The translations under genes and the position numbers were made by a program. Of a stretch of DNA of 64,000 bases, positions 18,395 to 27,985 are shown one piece after another. This stretch comes from Frigidibacter oleivorans (GTDB lineage Bacteria > Pseudomonadota > Alphaproteobacteria > Rhodobacterales > Rhodobacteraceae). The DNA lies in NCBI RefSeq assembly GCF_003993775.1, contig NZ_RJRZ01000003.1, forward strand, positions 124,001 through 188,000, read 5' to 3'. Position 1 is the stretch's first letter. Every line of letters begins with the position of its first letter. The notes under the pieces are model-generated. The model was not told the origin of the DNA and searched no databases. It saw only the letters and a program-made list of their open reading frames with translations.

Positions 18395-19518
18395 CGATGC
18401 ATGTCATCACCAACTTCGCCGCCAGCGGCGGGGCGGAAACGATGCTGGCCCGGCTGCTGTCGGTGGCGGAGGGGCCGCAGACAGTGGTCTCGCTGATTGA
18501 ATCGTCCGATCGCAACACCGGCCTCGCCGCCAATCCCCGGGCGCGCTTCGTCGATCTGGGGGCGCGGCATGCGGCGCAGATGCCGGGGGCGGCGCTGCGC
18601 CTCGCGCGGCTGATCCGCGAGGACGGGGCCGACACGATCATGTGCTGGATGTATCACGGCCAGATCATCGGCACGCTGGCCGCGCGGCTGTCGCGCCGGC
18701 CGGTGCGGGTGATCTGGAACGTGCGGCAGGCGCTGGACGATCCGGCCGCGCTCAGCCGCAGCACCCGCCTTGCCGTCCGGCTGGCGCGGCTGCTGTCGCC
18801 GCAGGCGGCCTGCATCGTCTACAACTCGGACCGCGCGCGGATCCAGCACCGCGCCGCGGGCTTCGCCGCCGGGCGCGACATGGTGATCCCGAACGGGGTG
18901 GTGGTGCCGCCGCCGCGGCAGGAACCGCCCCGGCCCGCGCGCCGCTTCGGCATCGCCGCCCGCTTTCACCCGCAGAAGGATTTCGACACCTTCTTCGCCG
19001 CCGCCGCGCAGGCGGCGCAGCGCCGGCCCGACCTGCATTTCGTCGCGGCGGGCCACGGGCTGGACCCGTCGAACCCCGCCATCGCCGAGATGATGCGCCG
19101 CCACGCCCTGCCCGCCGACCGGATCGAGCTGCGGGGCGAACAGCGGGACATGGACGGTTTCTATGCCGGGATCGACGCGCTGGTGCTGTCGTCGCGGACC
19201 GAGGGGTTTCCGAATGTGGTGGCCGAGGCGATGGCCTGGGGCCGGCCGGTCGTGGCGACGGCGGTGGGCGATACCGCCGCCATCATCGGCGACAGCGGCG
19301 TCGTGGTGCCGCCCCGGCGGCCCGACCTGCTGGCCGGCGGCATCTGCGACCTTGCCGCCCGCCCGGCGGCCGAGATCGCGCAACTGGGCCGCACCGCCCG
19401 CGCGCGGATCGAGGCCGACTTTTCGCTGGGGATGATCGCGGAACGGTATGACAGGCTGCTGCGTCAGGGGGGCCCCGCGCCCCTGACCGGGGCCGCCATG
19501 TGCGGAGACGGCGGATGA
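18391..19518 (+). CDS. Glycosyltransferase family 4
   Basis: The 375-residue GT-B enzyme starts with the acceptor-side pattern ITNFAASGGAETMLARLL and shows the GT4 donor motif SSRTEGFPNVVAEAMAWGRPV. The central AARFHPQKDFDTFFAA matches the usual G-R-x-x-x-x-K-x-x-D linker of the family. It would extend the exopolysaccharide repeat unit. Start and stop both make ATGA overlaps with the neighbouring sulfotransferase and methyltransferase-like genes. Sugar specificity is not predictable. Confidence 0.9.
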   Translation: MTMHVITNFAASGGAETMLARLLSVAEGPQTVVSLIESSDRNTGLAANPRARFVDLGARHAAQMPGAALRLARLIREDGADTIMCWMYHGQIIGTLAARLSRRPVRVIWNVRQALDDPAALSRSTRLAVRLARLLSPQAACIVYNSDRARIQHRAAGFAAGRDMVIPNGVVVPPPRQEPPRPARRFGIAARFHPQKDFDTFFAAAAQAAQRRPDLHFVAAGHGLDPSNPAIAEMMRRHALPADRIELRGEQRDMDGFYAGIDALVLSSRTEGFPNVVAEAMAWGRPVVATAVGDTAAIIGDSGVVVPPRRPDLLAGGICDLAARPAAEIAQLGRTARARIEADFSLGMIAERYDRLLRQGGPAPLTGAAMCGDGG

Positions 19519-20360
19519 TCGGAGCGCGGACCTATTTCGACAGCGAGGCGGACCAGCTCACGCCCCGGGCCGAAGCCGAGTTCTACGGCTGGCTGAAGAT
19601 GCGCAACGCCACCTTCAAGACTACCTGCCAGAACCGGTTCCGCGAACTGGATGCCGAGATCGCGGCGCTGGTCGCGGCCGAGCGGACCGGCCCGGTCGAG
19701 GTGCTGGACGTGGCGGTATCGGCCGGCACCAGCACGCTGGAGCTGAAAGAGGCGCTGACGGCGGCGGGACTGGCGCCGCGCATCTGCGCCACCGACCTCT
19801 TCCTCGAAGGGCGGCTGTTCGATCTGGCGCCGGGGCTGACGGTGCTGACCGACCGCAGCGGCTGGCCGCTGCAATATCAGCTGGGCCGCCGCGCGATCCG
19901 GCCCTGGGTGCGGCGGCTGGACCTGCTGACGCTGACCGCGCCCCTGCGGCTGGCGGCGGCGCGGATGATCGCGCCCCGGCTGGGCCGGATGGTGGCCGAG
20001 GGCAAGGGCCGGCGGGTGACGCTGGCCTCGCGCCGGGTGGCGGACTGCCCCGACATCGAGCTGATAGAGGATGACATCCTGCAGCCGAGGGGCGCCTTCG
20101 CCGGCCGGTTCGACCTGATCCGCGCCGCCAATATCCTGAACCGCAACTATTTTCCCGAGGCACAGCTGCGGGGCGCGGTGCGGAACCTCGCAGGCTACCT
20201 GCGCGGGCCGGGCAGCCTGCTGCTGGTCACCCGCACCGACGAGGCGACGGCGCGCAACGATGCCACGCTGTTCCGCCGCACCGATGCCGGGCGGCTGGCC
20301 GAGGTGCGGGGCTTCGGCAAGGGGTCCGAGATCCGGGAGCTGGTGCTCGATGCGCTGTAG
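19515..20360 (+). CDS. SAM-dependent methyltransferase-like protein
   Basis: The 281-residue protein has a Rossmann-like motif I (EVLDVAVSAGTSTLEL) and a motif IV/post-I-like block (GRFDLIRAANILNRNYF) resembling CheR-type and other class I methyltransferases. The glycine pattern of motif I is weaker than usual, so cofactor binding is probable but not certain. In this operon it could methylate a sugar of the exopolysaccharide. It begins in an ATGA overlap with the GT4 gene and ends eleven bases inside the next gene. Confidence 0.65.
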   Translation: MIGARTYFDSEADQLTPRAEAEFYGWLKMRNATFKTTCQNRFRELDAEIAALVAAERTGPVEVLDVAVSAGTSTLELKEALTAAGLAPRICATDLFLEGRLFDLAPGLTVLTDRSGWPLQYQLGRRAIRPWVRRLDLLTLTAPLRLAAARMIAPRLGRMVAEGKGRRVTLASRRVADCPDIELIEDDILQPRGAFAGRFDLIRAANILNRNYFPEAQLRGAVRNLAGYLRGPGSLLLVTRTDEATARNDATLFRRTDAGRLAEVRGFGKGSEIRELVLDAL

Positions 20361-21750
20361 AAGGATGTGGGCGGCCGGTCTGGCGGCGCTCTGCGCCACG
20401 GGCCCCGGGCTGGCGACGGTCGCCGCGGACGAGCTGGCCTTCCCCGGGGCCATCGGCTTCGGCCGCAGCGCGACGGGCTGGCAGGGGGGCGAGGTGGTGG
20501 CCGTCACCACCCTGGCCGACGAGGGCTCGGGCAGCCTGCGCGCCTGCGCCGAAAACGGCGGCACCCCCCGGATCTGCGTCTTCGACGTCAGCGGCACGAT
20601 CACGCTGGACCGGCCGATCCTGCCCGGGTCCAACCTCTACATCGCCGGGCAGACCGCGCCGGGCGCGGGCATCCAGCTGCGCAACGGCCAGTCCGGGCAG
20701 GCGCCGCTGGTGCTGGTCAACGTGCATGACATCGTGATCCGCTTCCTGAAGCTGCGCCCCGGCCCCAGCGTGGAGCCCTCGCCCGTGGTCGATGCGCTGT
20801 CGATCGAGAACGGCTCGCGGCTGTATTTCGGCAACCTGTCGCTGATGTTCGCGACGGACGAGAATTTCAGCCTGCAGGTCACCCGCTCGACCGTCGCCGA
20901 CATCACGCTGGAACGCAGCATCGTGGCCTTCGGGCTGAACCACTCGACCCATCCCGAGGGCGGCCATTCCAAGGGCGCGCTGATCTGTTCCCGGGACGGG
21001 CTGGAAAACGACTGCGGGCGGATCACGCTGTGGGGCAACCTCTTCGCCCATAACCGCGACCGCAACCCGGATGTGAACGGCACCGGCATCGGGCCGGTCG
21101 AGGTGGTCAACAACATCTTCTACAACCCGATCAGCCAGTTCACCGAGCTGTACGACATCACCGGCAACCTCGACCTGATCTATGCCGGCAACCTTGCCAT
21201 CGCGGGGCCGAGCACGACGCAGAATGCCGCGACCGCGATCGAGGTGTTCGATTTCTCGCCGGAGAACCGTGTCGCGCTCAGCGTGCAGGACAGCCTTGCG
21301 ATGCGCCGCCCGCATTGCAGCGACACCGCGCCCCTGCCGATCCTGGCCGAGGCGGTGACGGGCGAGGTGCTGGACCCGCCGCGCGCGCCCGTCTCGGTCG
21401 CCATGCGGCCGGTGGGCGACGTGCTGGACCTCGTGCCGGGGATCGCGGGCGACCGGATCGCGGGCAGGCGCGCGCCCGACCGGCTGGACGCCCAGGTCAT
21501 CGCCGACCTGCGGACCTGCCGGGGCCATGTCATCGACAGCGTCGATCAGGTCGGGGGCTGGACCGATCTTCCCCCCGTCCCCGCCCGCGCCGACCGCGAC
21601 CGCGACGGGCTGGAGGACGGGTGGGAGGCCGGGCGCAGCCCGGGCGGGCCGGAGGTGGCGGACGACGTGCAGGCGGCGGATCCGCAAAGCGGCCTGCCGC
21701 TGATCGAGGCCTATCTCGCCGAGGCGGCGGGCGACCTGCCCGCAGACTGA
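20350..21750 (+). CDS. Secreted pectate-lyase-like polysaccharide lyase
   Basis: The 466-residue protein has a signal peptide (cleavage near ATVAA-DE) and the signature of right-handed beta-helix pectate-lyase-like proteins: the AFPGAIGFGRSATGW start, the SGTITLDRPILPGSNLYIAGQTAPG block and NHSTHPEGGHSKGALI. The end carries a calcium-loop-like DRDRDGLEDGWE typical of this group. It would cleave or edit a uronic-acid-containing polymer in the periplasm or outside. As the last gene of the exopolysaccharide operon it may trim the cell's own polymer. ATG 20350 overlaps the upstream gene by 11 bases; ATG 20365 is an alternative with its ribosome site too close. Confidence 0.82.
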   Translation: MRCRRMWAAGLAALCATGPGLATVAADELAFPGAIGFGRSATGWQGGEVVAVTTLADEGSGSLRACAENGGTPRICVFDVSGTITLDRPILPGSNLYIAGQTAPGAGIQLRNGQSGQAPLVLVNVHDIVIRFLKLRPGPSVEPSPVVDALSIENGSRLYFGNLSLMFATDENFSLQVTRSTVADITLERSIVAFGLNHSTHPEGGHSKGALICSRDGLENDCGRITLWGNLFAHNRDRNPDVNGTGIGPVEVVNNIFYNPISQFTELYDITGNLDLIYAGNLAIAGPSTTQNAATAIEVFDFSPENRVALSVQDSLAMRRPHCSDTAPLPILAEAVTGEVLDPPRAPVSVAMRPVGDVLDLVPGIAGDRIAGRRAPDRLDAQVIADLRTCRGHVIDSVDQVGGWTDLPPVPARADRDRDGLEDGWEAGRSPGGPEVADDVQAADPQSGLPLIEAYLAEAAGDLPAD

Positions 21751-22297
21751 CGGCCCGGGATGAGCCGCTTCTCGCCGGCGCCGAATCACCCGCCGCCATC
21801 CCCCGGCGAGATTTCGCGAAGCAACCGGCGGGATCGCGCCCGCATCACGGAGAACTGAAGGGGCGCCCGGCCGAGACCGGAACCGAAAGAGCCTGCCATA
21901 TATCCGGTTCGGCCTTCCCCGAACCACCACATGTCGTCGATAAAAGCTGCAAATTCGACACCAAAAAGCCGCATTCAACCCAGGCGCGATTCGGCTAAAT
22001 GCCTGACAGGCCCGAATATCTTTGATTACCAGAGTATTAATGCTAAACTGCTTTTGTGGATGGGCTGCTGAGGCCAATTAAATCCAGGTGAAAACCAGGC
22101 GCTGGTCATTTCCAGCGCGGTTCCCGGGTCCGTCCTGAATTTGACAGGCAATAGTCTATTCGCGCCCGTTCGGGCGTGACAGCCGCGCCATGCCGTTTTC
22201 GCCAACGCGGCAATCCGAAACTGGATTTTTAGAACCCGCGCAGAACGGGGCGGTGGCTTATTTGGTGCGGCGGCGCTTGACGCGAGGGTTCCGACGA
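21751..22297. other. Low-GC intergenic region before the wbpM-like gene
   Basis: About 550 bases without a convincing gene. From about 21890 to 22300 the base composition drops well below the surrounding 70% GC. It contains TTGACA at 22141-22146 without a well-spaced -10, and a 6-bp stem hairpin (CGCCCG-TT-CGGGCG, 22163-22176). It probably holds the promoter of the downstream operon and marks the border between two polysaccharide gene blocks. No terminator with a U-tract was seen. Confidence 0.5.
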
Positions 22298-24589
22298 ATG
22301 GCTTTTATCAATTTCCCTTTGCTGGCCGAAACCCGGACAGCCCTTCTATTCAAAACACTCGCCCCGTCTGTTTCCCGCCTGAAGCTCGAACTCTGGGCAA
22401 ACCGGCGGCTGGTCGTCGCCGATGCGGCGGCCACCTCCGGCTCTGTCGTGCTGTCGGTGCTGGTGCACCGGGCCGGTGGAACCGCCGTCGCCGCCGGGCA
22501 GGACCTGATGACGCTCGCGGCCCTCGCCATGCCGGTCGGCGTGGCGGTCTATGCGCTGAGCGGCTTCTATCGCAAGCGCTCGGTCACCACCTCGGCACCC
22601 GACACGCTGCGCCTGGCCCGGGGGGCCGGGATCGCGGCGGTGCTGCTGTGGCTCTGCGCGATGCTGTTGCCCGGCCTGTCGCAACTGCCCCCCAGCGTCC
22701 ATGTGATGCAGGCGCTGATGGCCATGCCCGCGATGGCGGCGCTGCGCCTGACCGCCCGTCACCGCGAGGCCGTGCGTCGCGCCCGGCGGGCGCAGGGCCG
22801 TGACGGGTCCTATCCGCGCCACGGGCCGCGGGGCGACAGCCGGGGGCCCTGGCGCGGGCCGGCCGAGGCCGGCGAGCCGCGCAGCCCGGTGCTGCTGGTC
22901 GGGACCGGCCCGAATGCCGATCTCTTCGTCCGCTCGCTGCGCAATCCGGGCGCGAAACATGCGCTGATGGGCATCATCGACGATATCAGCGGCACGCGCG
23001 GGCTCTATTTCCACGATGTCGAGATCCTCGGCTCCGTGCTCGAACCCGACCGGGTGATCGCGGGCCTGCGCGCCGCCAACACCTTGCCGCGCCGTGTCTT
23101 TCTGTCAGAACCCCTGTCGCATTTCGACAGCGCCGGCATCGGCAAGATCGTGGCCTGGGCCGAGGCGCATGGCATCCCCGTCGCGCAGCTGCCGCGGATC
23201 AGCGATACCGAACCGCTGGGCCCCGCCGCCGCCGGCCAGCCGCGCACCGTGGACCCCGAGGACATCCTCGACCGCCCGCAAAAGGCGGTGGAACGCTCGA
23301 TGCTGCGGTCGCTGATCAAGGGGCGGCGGGTGCTGGTCACCGGCGCGGGCGGGTCCATCGGCAGCGAGCTGACCCGGCAGATCGCCTCGTTCGACCCGTC
23401 GGAATTCATCCTGGTCGAGAACAGCGAGCTGAATGCCTACACGATCGACATGGACCTCGCCCGCCACTTCCCCGGCGTGCGGCGGCGGATCTATGTGGCC
23501 TGCATCCGCGATGCGGCCCGGATCAACGACATCTTCACCCGCCATCAGCCGGAACTGGTGTTCAACGCCGCCGCGCTGAAACATGTGCCGATGGTCGAGG
23601 CCAACCCCTGCGAGGGCGTGCTGACCAATGTGATCGGCACCCGCAACGTCGCCGATGCCGCGCGCCGGGTGGGCGCCATCGCGATGGTGCAGATTTCCAG
23701 CGACAAGGCGGTGAACGCGACCAGCGTGATGGGCGCGACCAAGCGCGTGGCGGAATTCTACGTGCAGGCGCAGGACCGCATCACGCTGGAAACCGACGAA
23801 CGCACCCGCTTCTTCTCGGTCCGGTTCGGCAATGTGCTGGGCTCCTCGGGCTCGCTGATCCCGCTGTTCCAGACCCAGATCCGGCATGGCGGGCCGCTGA
23901 CCGTCACCGACCCGCGGATGACCCGCTATTTCATGACCATCCGCGAGGCGGTGCAACTGTCGCTGGTGGCGGCGGCCAAGGGGCTGGCCAACCGCGCCGG
24001 GCATGGCGAGATCTTCGTCTTCGACATGGGCGAGCCGGTGAAAATCATCGACCTAGCGCGGCGGATGATCGCCCTGGCCGGGCTGGAACCGGACCGCGAC
24101 ATCGAGATCAAGGTGATCGGCATCCGTCCCGGCGAGAAACTGTTCGAGGAACTGTTCGACCGCGCCGAGGAACGCAAGGACAGCGGCATTCCCGGCGTGC
24201 AGTCGGCGGTGCCGGCCGGCGTGCCGATGCCCCGGCTGCGGGCCGCGATCTGGCGGATCGAGGCGGCGGCGCGGAGCGGCGACGAGGCGGCGGTGAAGGC
24301 GGCGCTGCGCGATCTGGTGCCGGGCTACCTGGCCGACCGCGCAGGGACCGGAACGGCCAGCGAGAATGCCAAGGAAACCGGCCGCGCCCGGCTGGACCGC
24401 ACCCTGCGCGAGGGCGGCGCCCGGACGGGGGCGGACCGTGCCGTCCCCGCGCTGGCCGGGGCGGATGCGGACATGGAGGCGAACCTGCCGGCGATGCAGG
24501 TCGCGGCACAGATGGCCGGACGCAAGGCCGCGCCGGCCGCAAGCAAGGTGCTGGCGGAGGCGGGCCGCGGGGGCGTGAGGCCGTCATGA
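22298..24589 (+). CDS. UDP-sugar 4,6-dehydratase, WbpM/CapD/PglF family
   Basis: The 763-residue protein has about four N-terminal membrane helices, a first Rossmann-like domain (LLVGTGPNADLF) and a C-terminal SDR domain with GAGGSIGSEL for NAD. The active-site helix reads VMGATKR, the Met-for-Tyr form typical of WbpM and FlaA1-type UDP-GlcNAc 4,6-dehydratases. It would make UDP-4-keto-6-deoxy-HexNAc, the precursor for the aminotransferase encoded at 37736-38959. The last 90 residues are an Ala-rich extension not usual for the family. I chose ATG 22298 (GAGGG upstream, homology starts soon after); ATG 22190 is possible but has no ribosome site. Confidence 0.9.
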   Translation: MAFINFPLLAETRTALLFKTLAPSVSRLKLELWANRRLVVADAAATSGSVVLSVLVHRAGGTAVAAGQDLMTLAALAMPVGVAVYALSGFYRKRSVTTSAPDTLRLARGAGIAAVLLWLCAMLLPGLSQLPPSVHVMQALMAMPAMAALRLTARHREAVRRARRAQGRDGSYPRHGPRGDSRGPWRGPAEAGEPRSPVLLVGTGPNADLFVRSLRNPGAKHALMGIIDDISGTRGLYFHDVEILGSVLEPDRVIAGLRAANTLPRRVFLSEPLSHFDSAGIGKIVAWAEAHGIPVAQLPRISDTEPLGPAAAGQPRTVDPEDILDRPQKAVERSMLRSLIKGRRVLVTGAGGSIGSELTRQIASFDPSEFILVENSELNAYTIDMDLARHFPGVRRRIYVACIRDAARINDIFTRHQPELVFNAAALKHVPMVEANPCEGVLTNVIGTRNVADAARRVGAIAMVQISSDKAVNATSVMGATKRVAEFYVQAQDRITLETDERTRFFSVRFGNVLGSSGSLIPLFQTQIRHGGPLTVTDPRMTRYFMTIREAVQLSLVAAAKGLANRAGHGEIFVFDMGEPVKIIDLARRMIALAGLEPDRDIEIKVIGIRPGEKLFEELFDRAEERKDSGIPGVQSAVPAGVPMPRLRAAIWRIEAAARSGDEAAVKAALRDLVPGYLADRAGTGTASENAKETGRARLDRTLREGGARTGADRAVPALAGADADMEANLPAMQVAAQMAGRKAAPAASKVLAEAGRGGVRPS

Positions 24590-25869
24590 CCAGCCTCGCC
24601 CCTTCCGGCCCGGCGCTGGCGCGGCTGCCGGCGCGCGCCCCCGGCGACACCGCGTGCGCCGCGGGCGGCACCGGCCCCCGCAAGGTCATGGTGATCGGCA
24701 GCCTCGCTTGGTCGCTGGTCAATTTCCGGCTGGACCTGATGCGGCGGATGGTGGCGCAGGGACACCGGGTGCTGGCGGTGGCGCCCGACATCGACCCCGC
24801 CACCCGCGACCGGCTGGCGGCCGAGGGCATCGCCTGCGCGGCGGTCCCGATGGACCGCACGGGGATGAACCCGCTGCGCGACCTCGCCACGCTCGACGCG
24901 CTGACCCGGCTGATGCGGGCCGAACGGCCGGACCTGGTGCTGTCCTACACGATGAAGCCCATCCTCTATGGCAGCCTCGCCGCGCGGCGGGCGGGGGTGC
25001 CGGGCGTCCATGCCCTGTTCACCGGGCTCGGCTATGCCTTCACCGATGAGGCGCCCGAGGAGGCCCCCGCGCCCCTCGCCGCCCGGCTGAAGCGGCGGGC
25101 GGTGCGGACGGTGGTGGTGGGGCTGCACCGGGTGGCGCTGACCGGCGTCACCTCGGCCTTCTGCTACAACGACCAGGAACGGCGCGACATCCGGCGGCAC
25201 CGGCTGATCCCGGCGCGGGTGCCCCTGCATGACGTCCCCGGCTCGGGGGTGGACACCGCCCGCTTCGCCGCGAGCCCCCCGCCCGAGGGCGCGGTGCGGT
25301 TCCTCTTCGTCGGCAGGCTGCTGCGCAGCAAGGGGCTGGAGGTGCTGGCCCGCGCCACCGCCGAGCTGCGCGCCCGCGGCCATGCGGTGACGGTGGACCT
25401 GCTGGGACCCGAGGATACCAACCCCGACGCGATCGACCCTGCGACGCTGGCCCGCTGGCAGGCGGAGGGCCTGTTCCGCCATCTGGGCCAGACCCGCGAC
25501 GTGGCGCCCTACTTCCGCGCCTGCAGCGTCTTCGTGCTGCCGAGCCTGCTGCGCGAGGGCGTGCCGCGCACGATCCTCGAGGCGATGGCCTCGGGTCGCG
25601 CCGTCATCACCAGCGACGCCCCCGGCTGCGGCGAGACGATCCGCGACGGCGTGCAGGGCCATGTGGTGCCGCGCGGCGATGCCCGGGCGCTGGCCGCGGC
25701 GATGGAACGGTACCTGACCGATCCCGACCTCGCCCGCCGGATGGGCGCCGCCGCCCGGGCGCTGGCCTGCGCCCGGCATGACGTGCATGCGGTGAACCGG
25801 CTGCTGCTGACGCATATGGGGCTCGAATCCGCCACGCCCCCCGCAGACAGGGAGGCATCGGCCGCGTGA
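24586..25869 (+). CDS. Glycosyltransferase family 4, PglA-like
   Basis: The 427-residue enzyme begins after a 30-residue Ala-rich leader with KVMVIGSLAWSLVNFRLDLM and contains SYTMKPILYGS and FTGLGYAF, sequence features of the PglA/CapM-type GT4 enzymes that add the second sugar to an undecaprenyl-linked primer. The donor site reads LREGVPRTILEAMASGRAVI. It overlaps the dehydratase gene by four bases and the GtrA gene by one, and so probably acts right after the sugar transferase encoded at 40618-41235. Confidence 0.88.
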   Translation: MTSLAPSGPALARLPARAPGDTACAAGGTGPRKVMVIGSLAWSLVNFRLDLMRRMVAQGHRVLAVAPDIDPATRDRLAAEGIACAAVPMDRTGMNPLRDLATLDALTRLMRAERPDLVLSYTMKPILYGSLAARRAGVPGVHALFTGLGYAFTDEAPEEAPAPLAARLKRRAVRTVVVGLHRVALTGVTSAFCYNDQERRDIRRHRLIPARVPLHDVPGSGVDTARFAASPPPEGAVRFLFVGRLLRSKGLEVLARATAELRARGHAVTVDLLGPEDTNPDAIDPATLARWQAEGLFRHLGQTRDVAPYFRACSVFVLPSLLREGVPRTILEAMASGRAVITSDAPGCGETIRDGVQGHVVPRGDARALAAAMERYLTDPDLARRMGAAARALACARHDVHAVNRLLLTHMGLESATPPADREASAA

Positions 25870-26288
25870 TGACGACGCCCCGCGCCCCCCACCTGCCCCC
25901 CCGCCTGCGCCGGCCGCTGGCCTTCCTCGCCGTGGGTCTGCTGAACACCGCCGTGGGCTATGCGATCTTCGCCGCCGCGCTGGCCGCGGGCGCCCCTCCG
26001 CGCCGGGCTGTGGCGGTGCAGTTCCTGCTGGGGGTGCTGTGGAACTTCGCCACCCATCGCAGCCTCGTCTTCGGCACCGGCGGCCTGGCGCGCCTGCCGC
26101 TCTATGCCGCGGGCTACCTGCTGATCTACGGCGTGAACATCGCCGCGCTCGAGGCGCTGATGCGCGCGGGCTTCGGCCCGCTCGCCGCGCAGGCGCTGGC
26201 GATGCCGGGGATCGTGGTGCTGTCCTATGTCATCGTGGCCCGGGCGCTCGGCGCCGCGCCGCCCCAAAGGGAAAGGGCCGCGACATGA
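25869..26288 (+). CDS. GtrA family membrane protein
   Basis: The 139-residue protein has four hydrophobic segments and the GtrA/DPMS-like pattern (AFLAVGLLNTAVGYAIFAAA). GtrA proteins are thought to flip undecaprenyl-phosphate-linked sugars made by a GtrB-type enzyme. Start shares one base with the preceding stop (TGATG), and it overlaps the GT-C gene downstream. The GtrB-like partner is encoded at 33987-35021. Confidence 0.85.
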   Translation: MTTPRAPHLPPRLRRPLAFLAVGLLNTAVGYAIFAAALAAGAPPRRAVAVQFLLGVLWNFATHRSLVFGTGGLARLPLYAAGYLLIYGVNIAALEALMRAGFGPLAAQALAMPGIVVLSYVIVARALGAAPPQRERAAT

Positions 26289-27985
26289 GTCTCGCCGATC
26301 CCTTCGCACCGGCGCGCCGCGCCCTGCCGCGGCCATGGTTGCTGCGCCTTGCCGCCATCGCGGGCGGGCTGGTGCTGGTGGCGCTGATCCTCGGCCGCAT
26401 CCTCGATTTCGGCATCCGGCGGGACGAGATGATGTTCGTGGCGCCCGCCGCGCTGGCGGGCGAGATGCCGCTCTATTCCGGACTGTTCTTCAACCATGTG
26501 CCGCTGTCGCCCTGGGCCTTTGCCGCCGCGCATTGGCTGGCCCCGGGGCTGGGGCTGCTGATGGTGGCGCGGCTGACGGTCTTTGCCGCATGGCTGCTGC
26601 TGCTGGCGGCGACGGGGCTGCTGGTGCAGCGGATCTCGCGTTCCCTGCCGCTCGCGCTGCTGGCGGCGGTGGCGCTGGCGACCAGCGACACGCTGCTGGA
26701 CCAGGCGGGCATGGCCGCCACCAACAACCTGCTGCCGCTGCCCTTCGCGATGATCGGCCTCGGGCTGGTGCTGGTCGCGCTGCTGGAGGACCCCCGCCCC
26801 GGCGTCCTGCCCGCGACGGGCTTCGCCGCCGGCCTCGCGCTGGCGCTGGCCGTGGGGCTGAAGGTCAGCGCCGTGGCCTTCCTGCCGCCGGTGCTGCTGG
26901 CCGCGCTGCTGCTGCCGCGCCGCCGGACGTTCGGCGACCGGTTGCGGGGGCTGGCGCTGCCGGGTCTGCTGGGCGGCCTCGTCGGGGCGGCGCCGATCCT
27001 GTGGTATCTGGCGACGGCGCCGGACCTGTTCCTCGCCCATGTGCTGGGCTTTCACACCGGCCCGCATGTCGCCTACTGGCAGGCCAATGCGGCCAGCGAG
27101 CCGGGGCTGGCCATGGACCCGCGCGGCAAGCTGATCCTGGCCTATGGCGCCTGGCTGGGCGGCAGCACGCTGCTGCTGGCCGGGGTGGCGCTGGCGGCGC
27201 TGTGGGCGGGCGCGTCCCCGGCCTCGACCTCGACCTCGGCCTCGACCTTGGCCCCGGCCGATGCCGCCGGAAGCAACCTTCTCCGCCCCCGCCCCGCCCT
27301 CCGCCGGCCGCAGGGCGCCGATGGCTGGGCCGATGCGCTGGCGCTGGCGCTTGGCGCGCTGGCGGTGACGGCGGCGATGGCCTTCCTGCCGACGCCCGGC
27401 TTCCCGCAATATTACGTGCAGCCGCTGGTCTGCCTGCCGCTGGTCGCCGCCGTGGCGATGCGCCGGCTGACGGCGGCGCAGGCCCGGGCGCTGACGCCCG
27501 CCATCGCTGCGGCGCTGGTGCTGATGGTGCTGGTGGCGCTGCCGCGCCTGTCCGCCGGGGCCGCGGGCCTTGCCGCCCCCGGCCGGACCGAGGCCGCGCG
27601 CTTTGCCGAGGGCGGGCGGCGGCTGGCCGAGGCGCTGGACGCGGCCGGCGCGCCCGCGGGCCGCATCGCCACGCTGATGCCGCTCTACCCGCTGGAGGCG
27701 GGGCTGCCGGTCTATCCCGAATTCGCCACCGGCCCCTTCGCCTTCCGCATCGCGGGCCACACCGCCCCCGATCTGGCGGCGCGCTATGTGATGACCGGCC
27801 CCGATGGCCTCGCCGCGCTGTTCGCGGCCGATCCGCCGGCGGCGGTCCTGCTGGGATACGAGCCGGAACTGGAGGCGCCCCTGGCCGACTGGGCGCGGGC
27901 GGCGGGCTATCGGCCCGTGCCGGTGGAGGGGCTGACGAACCGCTATGGCGCGGGGGTGCTCATGGTGCGGGGTCCTGCCGGCTGA
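26285..27985 (+). CDS. GT-C family membrane glycosyltransferase (GT39/ArnT-like)
   Basis: The 566-residue protein has 10 or more membrane segments. The first periplasmic loop carries GIRRDEMMF, with the acidic residue expected of GT-C enzymes that use lipid-phosphate-linked sugars. A Ser/Thr-rich repeat (about residues 312-325) and a soluble C-terminal part (about 430-566) follow. It would transfer a sugar from undecaprenyl phosphate to the surface glycan in the periplasm, taking its donor from GtrA/GtrB. It makes an ATGA overlap with gtrA. Acceptor and sugar are unknown. Confidence 0.78.
   Translation: MSLADPFAPARRALPRPWLLRLAAIAGGLVLVALILGRILDFGIRRDEMMFVAPAALAGEMPLYSGLFFNHVPLSPWAFAAAHWLAPGLGLLMVARLTVFAAWLLLLAATGLLVQRISRSLPLALLAAVALATSDTLLDQAGMAATNNLLPLPFAMIGLGLVLVALLEDPRPGVLPATGFAAGLALALAVGLKVSAVAFLPPVLLAALLLPRRRTFGDRLRGLALPGLLGGLVGAAPILWYLATAPDLFLAHVLGFHTGPHVAYWQANAASEPGLAMDPRGKLILAYGAWLGGSTLLLAGVALAALWAGASPASTSTSASTLAPADAAGSNLLRPRPALRRPQGADGWADALALALGALAVTAAMAFLPTPGFPQYYVQPLVCLPLVAAVAMRRLTAAQARALTPAIAAALVLMVLVALPRLSAGAAGLAAPGRTEAARFAEGGRRLAEALDAAGAPAGRIATLMPLYPLEAGLPVYPEFATGPFAFRIAGHTAPDLAARYVMTGPDGLAALFAADPPAAVLLGYEPELEAPLADWARAAGYRPVPVEGLTNRYGAGVLMVRGPAG
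27221..27252 (+). repeat. Short tandem Ser/Thr-coding repeat
   Basis: GCCTCGACC and CTCGAC motifs repeat through this stretch and encode an Ala-Ser-Thr-rich segment (STSTSAST) in a loop of the GT-C protein. The units are multiples of three and keep the frame. Confidence 0.7.

Noticed and set aside
22141-22176. TTGACA plus hairpin as a promoter/attenuator of the wbpM-like gene
   Set aside because: No -10 at a workable distance and no U-tract after the hairpin.
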